Source of the DNA: Algirhabdus cladophorae
Lineage (GTDB): Bacteria; Pseudomonadota; Alphaproteobacteria; Rhodobacterales; Rhodobacteraceae
Assembly: GCF_044772865.1 (NCBI RefSeq)
Contig: NZ_CP173029.1
Location: 1,054,001-1,118,000, forward strand
DNA length: 64,000 bases
Direction: 5' to 3'
This document shows, one piece after another, positions 8,586 through 15,518 of this stretch. Positions within the stretch are counted from its first letter, which is position 1. Every line of letters starts with the position of its first letter. Below the pieces are notes generated by a model that was not told where the DNA came from, searched no databases, and saw nothing but the letters and a program-made list of their open reading frames with translations. The position numbers and the translations under genes were made by a program.

Positions 8586-9485
8586 ATGACGGCGCCTGCG
8601 ATCATGTATTGTGTGGGGGCCACCAAGGCGGGGACGTCTTGGTTGTACCGGTACTTGCATGATCATCCTGAATGCCATCTGCGTTCGGTCAAGGAGCTGC
8701 ATTATTTTGATAGTTTCGATGGCGAGATGCGCGACAAGCAGATCAGTCAGTTCTTGACCAATCGCGACCGTTTTGTGCGTTGGCAGATCGAGGCGCAAAA
8801 GGCCAAGCAGGGCTGGAAAGTCGACAACATGCAACGCCGCATCGACGAGATGGATGCGCTGATCAAAGTGATCGGTGGGCCGCGCGTGACGGATCAAGCC
8901 TATCTTGAATATTTGACCCAAGGGGCAGGGGACGCCAAAATCGTCGGTGACATGACGCCAGGCTATAGTCTGGTGGATGAAAACATGTTGCGCCGCATGG
9001 CCGCTGTTGGGGAGACCACCAAATTCATCTACTTGATCCGCGACCCGGTCGAGCGGCTGTGGTCCCATGTGCGCATGCAAGCCAAGCGGTTTTTGCAGCC
9101 GGATGAGACTGTGGAACAAAAGGCAAAACGCATCCTGAACCGCACGGTTAACAAGGGAATGGAAACTCACATCCCTGCGCGCGGAGACTACCGGGGCACG
9201 ATTATGCGCCTGCGGGCCACGATCCCGGCGGCAAATCTGTTGGTTGAATTTGCCGAGGCGCTGTTTTCGGAAAACGGCTTGCGCAGGGTCTGTGATTTTC
9301 TGGGGCTGGTCTACCGCCCTGCGGATGTGCGCGAGACTGTGCATGCTGGGACAAAAGTTGAAATGAACGAAGGCCAACGGGCCGCAACGGCGCATTTTTT
9401 GCGCCATCAATACGAATGGGTGGCCGATAATGTCGGCCCACTGCCCGATGCGTGGCAGTCTAATTTAGCAAAGGCACTGACATGA
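8586..9485 (+). CDS. Sulfotransferase family protein (second of the pair)
   Basis: A 299-residue paralogue of the preceding gene. It shows GATKAGTSWLYRYLHDHPEC at the N-terminus (PAPS 5'-phosphosulfate loop), DMTPGYS in the middle and YLIRDPVERLWSHVRM (3'-phosphate binding). The two copies align from the first residues, with the same HDHPEC/QDHPDC and HYFD/HYWD landmarks, indicating a tandem duplication. The start follows the previous stop directly, and its own stop overlaps the nuoD start (ATGA), so translation is coupled to nuoD. Substrate unknown. Confidence 0.85.
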   Translation: MTAPAIMYCVGATKAGTSWLYRYLHDHPECHLRSVKELHYFDSFDGEMRDKQISQFLTNRDRFVRWQIEAQKAKQGWKVDNMQRRIDEMDALIKVIGGPRVTDQAYLEYLTQGAGDAKIVGDMTPGYSLVDENMLRRMAAVGETTKFIYLIRDPVERLWSHVRMQAKRFLQPDETVEQKAKRILNRTVNKGMETHIPARGDYRGTIMRLRATIPAANLLVEFAEALFSENGLRRVCDFLGLVYRPADVRETVHAGTKVEMNEGQRAATAHFLRHQYEWVADNVGPLPDAWQSNLAKALT

Positions 9486-10699
9486 TGGATGGTTCCAAAG
9501 GCTTCCAAGACGCCCAAACCGGCGAACAGAAAATCCGCAACTTTAACATCAACTTTGGTCCGCAACACCCTGCGGCTCATGGGGTTTTGCGCCTTGTGCT
9601 TGAGCTGGATGGTGAGATCGTTGAACGCTGCGATCCACATATTGGATTGCTGCACCGTGGTACTGAAAAGCTAATGGAAAGCCGGACGTATCTGCAAAAC
9701 CTGCCGTATTTCGACCGGCTCGATTATGTGGCCCCGATGAACCAGGAACACGCGTGGTGCTTGGCCATTGAAAAGCTGACAGGCACGCAAGTGCCCCGTC
9801 GTGCCAGCTTGATCCGCGTGCTTTATTCCGAGATTGGCCGAGTTTTGAACCACCTGCTGAACGTAACCACACAGGCCATGGATGTGGGCGCGTTGACGCC
9901 GCCGCTTTGGGGTTTTGAAGAGCGCGAAAAGCTGATGGTGTTTTATGAGCGTGCCTGCGGTGCGAGGCTGCACGCGGCCTATTTCCGCCCCGGCGGTGTG
10001 CATCAGGATCTGCCCGATGCGCTGATCGACGACATCGAAGAATGGTCCCACGATTTCCCGCGTGTGTTAGACGATATTGACGGTTTGCTCACTGAAAATC
10101 GTATCTTCAAACAGCGTAACGCCGACATCGGTATCATCACAGAGCAAGACATTCTGGATTACGGATTTTCTGGTGTGATGGTGCGAGGGTCAGGCCTTGC
10201 GTGGGATTTGCGCCGCGCGCAGCCCTATGAATGCTACGATGAGTTTGAATTCCAAGTCCCCGTGGGCAAAAACGGCGATTGTTACGACCGGTATCTCTGC
10301 CGGATGGAAGAAATGCGCCAATCCGTGGGCATCATTCAGCAGGCCATCAACAAGCTGCGCGAAGAACCCGGCGATGTCATGGCCCGTGGCAAGATGACCC
10401 CGCCCACACGGGGTGAGATGAAGACCTCGATGGAGGCTCTGATCCACCACTTTAAACTCTACACCGAAGGCTTCCACGTGCCCGAGGGCGAGGTGTATGC
10501 TGCCGTTGAGGCCCCCAAAGGGGAATTCGGCGTCTATCTGGTGGCCGATGGGTCCAACAAACCCTACCGCGCCAAGTTGCGCGCGCCGGGGTTCTTGCAC
10601 CTGCAGGCCATGGACTACATGTGCAAAGGCCACCAATTGGCCGATGTGGCCGCCATCATCGGCACCATGGATGTGGTGTTCGGAGAGATCGACAGATAA
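9482..10699 (+). CDS. nuoD: NADH-quinone oxidoreductase subunit D
   Basis: A 405-residue 49 kDa-type subunit that forms most of the quinone-binding chamber. Diagnostic segments are FGPQHPAAHGVLRL (with the quinone-contacting His) near residue 30, HIGLLHRGTEKL, RRAQPYECYDEF and the ending IIGTMDVVFGEIDR. Two in-frame ATGs occur at the start (9482 and 9485); the first overlaps the sulfotransferase stop and is used here. About 80 non-coding bases follow before nuoE. Length is as expected for alphaproteobacteria with a separate NuoC. Confidence 0.96.
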   Translation: MMDGSKGFQDAQTGEQKIRNFNINFGPQHPAAHGVLRLVLELDGEIVERCDPHIGLLHRGTEKLMESRTYLQNLPYFDRLDYVAPMNQEHAWCLAIEKLTGTQVPRRASLIRVLYSEIGRVLNHLLNVTTQAMDVGALTPPLWGFEEREKLMVFYERACGARLHAAYFRPGGVHQDLPDALIDDIEEWSHDFPRVLDDIDGLLTENRIFKQRNADIGIITEQDILDYGFSGVMVRGSGLAWDLRRAQPYECYDEFEFQVPVGKNGDCYDRYLCRMEEMRQSVGIIQQAINKLREEPGDVMARGKMTPPTRGEMKTSMEALIHHFKLYTEGFHVPEGEVYAAVEAPKGEFGVYLVADGSNKPYRAKLRAPGFLHLQAMDYMCKGHQLADVAAIIGTMDVVFGEIDR

Positions 10700-10780
10700 C
10701 GCACCCGTCATGCTTTTTCTTTGTAAAAATATCCCCGCCGGAGGCTGCGACCTTCGCCATTGGGCCAAAGGACTAAAATA

Positions 10781-11911
10781 ATGCTACGCCGCCTCCATGC
10801 AGACCAACCCGATACATTTGCTTTCACCCCTGCCAATCAGGCTTGGGCCGAAGCGCAGATCACCAAATACCCTGAGGGCCGTCAGGCCAGTGCTATTATT
10901 CCGCTGCTGTGGCGTGCGCAGGAACAAACAGGTTGGCTGACCCGTGCGGCGATCGAGCATGTCTCGGATATGTTGGGCATGGCCTATATTCGCGGCCTTG
11001 AAGTGGCCTCGTTCTATTTCATGTTCCAGCTGCAGCCCGTAGGTTCAGTTGCGCATATCCAGATTTGTGGCACGACGTCTTGCATGATTTGCGGGGCCGA
11101 GGATTTGGTGGCTGTGTGTCAGGACAAGATCGCCAAAAACCCCCATGATTTGTCTTCTGATGGCAAGTTCAGCTGGGAAGAGGTGGAATGCCTTGGGGCC
11201 TGTGCCAATGCGCCGATGGCGCAGATTGGCAAAGACTATTTTGAGGATCTAACGGCTGCTAAGTTGTCGGATATGATTGATGCGATGGCCGCAGGCGAGG
11301 TGCCTGTTCCGGGTCCACAGAACGGACGTTTTGCCGCCGAGCCTTTGAGCGGGCTAACGTCGCTGAAGGATCACGAAAGTGGCAAGTATCAATATAATGC
11401 CAGTGCGCAATTGGCGACGGATATTGGTGACAGCATCAAGCGGATCGATGGCACAGAAGTGCCTTTGCTGGCCCCGTGGCAGGGCAAAACCGCCCCCAAG
11501 GCCAAAGCGACGCCAAAGCCAAAAGCGCCTGCCAAGGCAAAAACGCCAGCGATACCCAAAGCAACTGCTGCCCCTGTAGAGGCCACCTCCAAGGCCAAAC
11601 CTGCCGCAGCGGATAAAAAGTCTGCGACGGTGGGGAAAAAGCCGCGCACGATGAAAGAGCCTCGTAAGTCAGGCGCGGATGATCTGAAACTGATCAAAGG
11701 TGTCGGGCCAAAATTGGAAAAACTGGTCAACAGTTTGGGCTTTTGGCACTTTGATCAAGTTGCCAAGTGGAGCGGCGATGAGGTCGCTTGGGTTGATCAA
11801 AACCTTGAGGGGTTCAAAGGCCGCGTCAGCCGTGACGATTGGGTTGCCCAAGCGAAAGTTCTTGCGTCGGGGGGAGAGACAGAGTTTTCTTCCCGTGCAA
11901 AGAAAAAGTGA
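10781..11911 (+). CDS. nuoE: NADH-quinone oxidoreductase subunit E with C-terminal helix-hairpin-helix extension
   Basis: A 376-residue protein, well over twice the length of E. coli NuoE. The first part is a normal 24 kDa-type subunit: thioredoxin-like fold with 2Fe-2S (N1a) ligands Cys96, Cys101, Cys137 and Cys141 (ICGTTSC and ECLGACANAP). From about residue 240 it turns into a Lys/Ala/Pro-rich linker, then from residue 300 a domain beginning DDLKLIKGVGPKLEKL, a helix-hairpin-helix type motif more usual in DNA-binding proteins. The same domain ends the next gene. I recall such extended NuoE proteins as common in Rhodobacteraceae. The ATG at 10781 is preferred over upstream starts in non-coding sequence. 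The tail's role is unknown. Confidence 0.92.
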   Translation: MLRRLHADQPDTFAFTPANQAWAEAQITKYPEGRQASAIIPLLWRAQEQTGWLTRAAIEHVSDMLGMAYIRGLEVASFYFMFQLQPVGSVAHIQICGTTSCMICGAEDLVAVCQDKIAKNPHDLSSDGKFSWEEVECLGACANAPMAQIGKDYFEDLTAAKLSDMIDAMAAGEVPVPGPQNGRFAAEPLSGLTSLKDHESGKYQYNASAQLATDIGDSIKRIDGTEVPLLAPWQGKTAPKAKATPKPKAPAKAKTPAIPKATAAPVEATSKAKPAAADKKSATVGKKPRTMKEPRKSGADDLKLIKGVGPKLEKLVNSLGFWHFDQVAKWSGDEVAWVDQNLEGFKGRVSRDDWVAQAKVLASGGETEFSSRAKKK

Positions 11912-11954
11912 GTGTGGTAAATCGCTCGCAACGAACGGACAGGGGAGTTGATTT

Positions 11955-12860
11955 ATGAATAACAATAGTTCCGACGGGATGATCTGTACGGCGACATGTT
12001 GGGGCATTGCAGCCCTTGCTGGCGTTTTGGCAGCTGCGGCCTTGATGGTGATGGGGGGCTGGAGTTTCCTGCAAGGGGCCTTCATCGGCTTGATGATTTT
12101 CGTCATTGGCGGGTTGATCATGCAATGGTCGTTTTGCCGCGCACTGCCTGCTATCGGCGAGGCCAGCGTTGGCGGCAATGAGGCGACAACAGCCAAGGCC
12201 AGCACCAAACCAACCACATCTGCTGCGGCAACCACTGCGGCTGCTGCGACAACGGCGGCGGGATTTGCTGCTGTTGGGGCAACCTCTTCCAAAGCAGCCC
12301 CCGTCCAACCCTCTGCACCTTTGGCTGGCGAAGCTGAGCTGGCGGATAAAAAGGGTGATTGGAAATACAACGGCTCCGACGCAGCACCTGCTGAGGCGGC
12401 TCCGGCAGCCAAAGCGCCTGCGAAAAAGGCCGCTGCCAAGAAACCTGCTGCGAAAAAGCCTGCAGCCAAGAAAGCGGCTGCAAAAGCCACGGACACAGGC
12501 GCAGATAAAACAGCCAAGGCGCCTGCCAAGAAAGCCGCTGCCAAAGCTGCCCCTGCGCGCAAACCTGTGGCCAAGGATGGCCAGCCCGAGTTGCTGAAAA
12601 AGCCCCGTGCGGGTGGTGCAGATGATCTCAAGCAGATCAAAGGTGTTGGCCCGGGATTGGAAAAAACCCTGAACGAGTTGGGCTTTTACCACTTTGATCA
12701 GGTTGCCGGTTGGCGCAAAAAGGAAGTCGAATGGGTCGATAGCCGCTTGAAATTCAAAGGCCGCATTGAGCGGGATGAATGGATCAAGCAGTGTAAGGTT
12801 CTTGCCAAAGGCGGCACGACAGAATTTTCCAAAAAAGTGAAAAAGGGCGGTGTTTATTAA
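11955..12860 (+). CDS. Membrane protein with Ala/Lys-rich linker and NuoE-like helix-hairpin-helix domain
   Basis: A 301-residue protein of three parts: two hydrophobic helices at about residues 15-60 (with IAALAGVLAAAALMVMGGW), a long low-complexity linker to about residue 215 made of Ala/Thr then repeated PAKKAAAKK units, and a C-terminal domain from residue 223 (DDLKQIKGVGPGLEKTL). By hand alignment the last part matches the NuoE tail at 47 of 70 positions, so the domain was shared or duplicated between neighbours. It may tether something at the membrane near complex I, but no function is known. A Rho-independent terminator follows at once. Confidence 0.75.
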   Translation: MNNNSSDGMICTATCWGIAALAGVLAAAALMVMGGWSFLQGAFIGLMIFVIGGLIMQWSFCRALPAIGEASVGGNEATTAKASTKPTTSAAATTAAAATTAAGFAAVGATSSKAAPVQPSAPLAGEAELADKKGDWKYNGSDAAPAEAAPAAKAPAKKAAAKKPAAKKPAAKKAAAKATDTGADKTAKAPAKKAAAKAAPARKPVAKDGQPELLKKPRAGGADDLKQIKGVGPGLEKTLNELGFYHFDQVAGWRKKEVEWVDSRLKFKGRIERDEWIKQCKVLAKGGTTEFSKKVKKGGVY

Positions 12861-12881
12861 CCTCGTCCCTAGATAGACTAG

Positions 12882-12915
12882 AGGCAGGCTGACGCATGTT
12901 GGCCTGCCTTTTTTT
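12882..12915 (+). terminator. Rho-independent terminator inside the nuo cluster
   Basis: A perfect 8-base stem AGGCAGGC (12882-12889) / GCCTGCCT (12902-12909), a 12-base loop and a run of seven T (12909-12915), about 20 bases after the preceding stop. It would end or attenuate transcription between the nuoABCDE block and the nuoF-N block. Confidence 0.75.
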
Positions 12916-12965
12916 ATGCCATTGTGGTGGCATATCTGACTGATCGGGACGTGGAGGTCCCTAAG

Positions 12966-13187
12966 ATGAACGAGCCAACGGAACAGGATATTGCAATTGC
13001 AAAACGGACGCGCACTGTGGCTTTGGTCATGGCTGGTGCCGGTTTATTAAGCATTGCTGCCCCATGGTTGGTGACAACATTTGGTTTGCAACCCCGCTTT
13101 GAGTTTCTTTTCTATATGATCGCCCTTGCTGCGTTCTTTTGGTCTCTGGTGGTTGTGGCGCAAATCTGGCAGAAGACGCGCAAATAG
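12966..13187 (+). CDS. Small membrane protein, DUF5337-like
   Basis: A 73-residue protein with a charged N-terminus (EPTEQDIAIAKRTRT), two transmembrane helices separated by a short loop containing LQPRFEFLF, and a basic end (QIWQKTRK). This layout matches the small DUF5337 proteins that, as I recall, accompany nuo genes in Rhodobacteraceae. The ATG at 12966 has GGAGG about 10 bases upstream; an earlier GTG would extend into the terminator region. It lies 18 bases before nuoF. A structural or assembly role for complex I is conceivable but unproven. Confidence 0.7.
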   Translation: MNEPTEQDIAIAKRTRTVALVMAGAGLLSIAAPWLVTTFGLQPRFEFLFYMIALAAFFWSLVVVAQIWQKTRK

Positions 13188-13205
13188 CGAAGGGAATCCG
13201 ACGGT

Positions 13206-14504
13206 ATGCTGAAAGATCAGGATCGTATCTTTACCAATCTTTACGGGATGCATGATCGTACGCTGAAGGGGGCCAAGGCCCGCGGCCATTGGGATGGCAC
13301 AGCGAAGATCATTAAAAATGGTCGTGACTGGATCATCGACCAGATGAAATCAAGCGGTCTGCGTGGCCGTGGTGGCGCTGGCTTTCCGACCGGTTTGAAG
13401 TGGTCGTTTATGCCTAAGGAAAGCGACGGGCGCCCGTCCTATCTGGTGGTTAATGCAGACGAATCCGAGCCGGGCACCTGCAAGGACCGCGAAATCATGC
13501 GCCATGATCCGCATACTCTGATCGAAGGCTGCCTGATTGCTTCTTTCGCGATGAATGCCAACGCCTGCTACATCTATATTCGTGGCGAATACATCCGCGA
13601 AAAAGAAGCGCTGCAAGCGGCCATTGATGAGGCTTACGATGCTGGTCTGGTCGGCAAAAACGCGGCCAAGTCTGGTTGGGATTTCGATATTTATCTGCAC
13701 CACGGGGCAGGGGCCTATATTTGTGGCGAAGAAACGGCGCTGCTGGAAAGCCTTGAGGGCAAAAAGGGCATGCCGCGGATGAAGCCACCGTTTCCTGCGG
13801 GGGCGGGCCTTTATGGGTGTCCGACCACAGTGAACAATGTGGAATCCATCGCCGTGGTGCCGACCATTTTGCGGCGTGGGCCGGAATGGTTTTCCAGCTT
13901 TGGTCGTCCGAACAATGCAGGCACCAAATTGTTTGCGATATCGGGCCATGTGAACAACCCCTGCGTTGTAGAAGAGGCGATGTCGATCCCCTTTGCAGAG
14001 CTGATAGACCGTCATTGCGGCGGCATTCGCGGCGGTTGGGATAACCTTAAGGCCGTGATCCCCGGTGGATCCTCGGTGCCGATGATCCCGGGCAAAACCA
14101 TGCATGAAGACGCAATTATGGATTTTGACTGGCTGCGCGAGCAACGCTCGGGCCTTGGCACAGCAGCGGTCATTGTGATGGATCAGTCCACTGATGTGGT
14201 CAAAGCGATCTGGCGTTTGTCCAAGTTCTACAAGCACGAAAGCTGTGGTCAGTGTACGCCGTGTCGCGAAGGAACGGGTTGGATGATGCGCGTCATGGAC
14301 CGCTTGGTCAAAGGCGATGCAGAACCCGAAGAGATCGACATGTTGCTGGATGTGACCAAGCAGGTGGAAGGCCACACCATTTGTGCCTTGGGCGATGCGG
14401 CAGCTTGGCCGATCCAAGGTTTGATCCGGCATTTCCGCGACGATATCGAAGAGCGGATTGCCCATAAACGCAAAACCCGTAAGCCCGCTGTGGCGGCTGA
14501 ATAA
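13206..14504 (+). CDS. nuoF: NADH-quinone oxidoreductase subunit F
   Basis: A 432-residue 51 kDa-type subunit that oxidises NADH through FMN and cluster N3. It shows the glycine-rich FMN/NADH site GRGGAGFPTGLKW near residue 60, GAGAYICGEETALLES, and the 4Fe-4S ligands in ESCGQCTPCREG plus the later cysteine in HTICALGDAAAWP. The C-terminus is Lys/Arg-rich. It forms the NADH dehydrogenase tip with NuoE and NuoG. The start has no competitor, and the stop is one base before the next gene's ATG. Confidence 0.97.
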   Translation: MLKDQDRIFTNLYGMHDRTLKGAKARGHWDGTAKIIKNGRDWIIDQMKSSGLRGRGGAGFPTGLKWSFMPKESDGRPSYLVVNADESEPGTCKDREIMRHDPHTLIEGCLIASFAMNANACYIYIRGEYIREKEALQAAIDEAYDAGLVGKNAAKSGWDFDIYLHHGAGAYICGEETALLESLEGKKGMPRMKPPFPAGAGLYGCPTTVNNVESIAVVPTILRRGPEWFSSFGRPNNAGTKLFAISGHVNNPCVVEEAMSIPFAELIDRHCGGIRGGWDNLKAVIPGGSSVPMIPGKTMHEDAIMDFDWLREQRSGLGTAAVIVMDQSTDVVKAIWRLSKFYKHESCGQCTPCREGTGWMMRVMDRLVKGDAEPEEIDMLLDVTKQVEGHTICALGDAAAWPIQGLIRHFRDDIEERIAHKRKTRKPAVAAE

Positions 14505-14505
14505 G

Positions 14506-14907
14506 ATGCGGGGATTGGGCGCGGTCTTGGTGATGTTGGTGTCTTCTGGCACGGCTTTTGCACAGGATCGTCCAGCGCCTGATTATTTCCTGCAGACGCT
14601 GACGGATCTTAATCTGGCGCAGGCGTTGGCCACGCAGTGCCAAGAGCTGAGCATTGATCCCGCAGCCGCACAGATGCGCACGGATGATGTGTTGGACCAG
14701 CTTGAAGCAGATGGGTTTGATCGCAATGATCCGGTCAGCCAAATGGCCGACGCATCTGTGGCACTGGGCCAATTGCAAGACGCGTTTGTGACACGGCATA
14801 GCTTGGCCGGGGCGGACCGGACGGCCTATTGTGCTGCAGGTCAGCAAGATGTGGAAGCGGCAATAGGGCCAGGTCAGTTTCTGGTGAAAATCGTTGCGCA
14901 AAACTAG
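14506..14907 (+). CDS. Small exported protein in the nuo cluster, DUF5333-like
   Basis: A 133-residue protein with a typical signal peptide (MRGLGAVLVMLVSSGTAFAQ, probable cleavage after the first AQ), then a helical mature part with one early cysteine (LATQCQEL) and one late (TAYCAAGQQD). The late segment matches the next gene (SYCALGQKEI), so the two appear to be diverged paralogues. The ATG at 14506 is preferred because it gives the signal peptide and sits one base after the nuoF stop. Periplasmic location expected; function unknown. Confidence 0.65.
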   Translation: MRGLGAVLVMLVSSGTAFAQDRPAPDYFLQTLTDLNLAQALATQCQELSIDPAAAQMRTDDVLDQLEADGFDRNDPVSQMADASVALGQLQDAFVTRHSLAGADRTAYCAAGQQDVEAAIGPGQFLVKIVAQN

Positions 14908-15037
14908 GTTGATTTCCCCTAAAATCGCGCGAGTTCAGGGGTGATATTGCATAACAAAGGGGCAGATCCTTAGCTAAAGGGGATCGGGGCTTGCCAAAAT
15001 GGCCTGCACCAAAGCCCCCCGTTAAGGAGTTGAGCAA

Positions 15038-15439
15038 ATGAAATTTATAGCACCCATTGTCGTTGCGATGACGCTTACGGCCAGCCCATTGGCCGCTGCT
15101 ACGCCTTTGAACCAAGACACTCATATTAAAAACTCGCTTTTGGCAGCTGCTGTGGGCGATGAAATCCGCAAAAACTGCGATGCAATTTCGGCGCGGATGT
15201 TGGTTGTGTTCAGCAAAACAAAGGCGCTTGAGCGCTATGCCTTGGATCAAGGACATTCTGAGGACGACATTAAGGCGTTCTTAAAGGATAAGACCGAACG
15301 TAAGCGCATGGAAGCGTTGCGCGATGCTTATTTGAAAAATGGTGGTGTGACCAAAGGAGATAGTGCATCTTACTGCGCTTTGGGGCAAAAAGAGATTGCA
15401 GCGGATAGCCTTACAGGGCAATTACTGCGCTCAAGATAG
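15038..15439 (+). CDS. DUF5333-type exported protein in the nuo cluster
   Basis: A 133-residue protein with a signal peptide ending near ASPLAAA, and a mature domain with DEIRKNCDAISARML, a Lys/Arg-rich helix, and SYCALGQKEIAADSLTGQLL. I recognise this pattern as DUF5333, found beside nuo genes in Rhodobacteraceae. An AAGGAG ribosome-binding site precedes the ATG. A 130-base gap separates it from the preceding gene, so a separate promoter is possible though none stands out. The two cysteines may form a disulfide in the periplasm. No biochemical role is known to me. Confidence 0.75.
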   Translation: MKFIAPIVVAMTLTASPLAAATPLNQDTHIKNSLLAAAVGDEIRKNCDAISARMLVVFSKTKALERYALDQGHSEDDIKAFLKDKTERKRMEALRDAYLKNGGVTKGDSASYCALGQKEIAADSLTGQLLRSR

Positions 15440-15518
15440 ATCGGCCTCAGCCAGGTCGGTCAGGGAACACATAATGTGGATCGCAAGTGGGACGCTGCTT
15501 GTGGGATAAGGACGACAG

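Noticed and set aside
8103..9410. A 435-codon open frame on the minus strand opposite the two sulfotransferase genes
   Set aside because: It is antisense to two clear genes, is rich in His, Arg and Gln as usual for shadow frames in high-GC DNA, and has no ribosome-binding site.
12400..12580. Repetitive DNA encoding PAKKAAAKK-like units, at first sight a tandem repeat array
   Set aside because: The units vary in length and sequence and are explained by a low-complexity protein linker, not a DNA repeat element.
13350..14552. A 400-codon open frame on the minus strand opposite nuoF
   Set aside because: It mirrors a strongly conserved gene and shows no protein family features.
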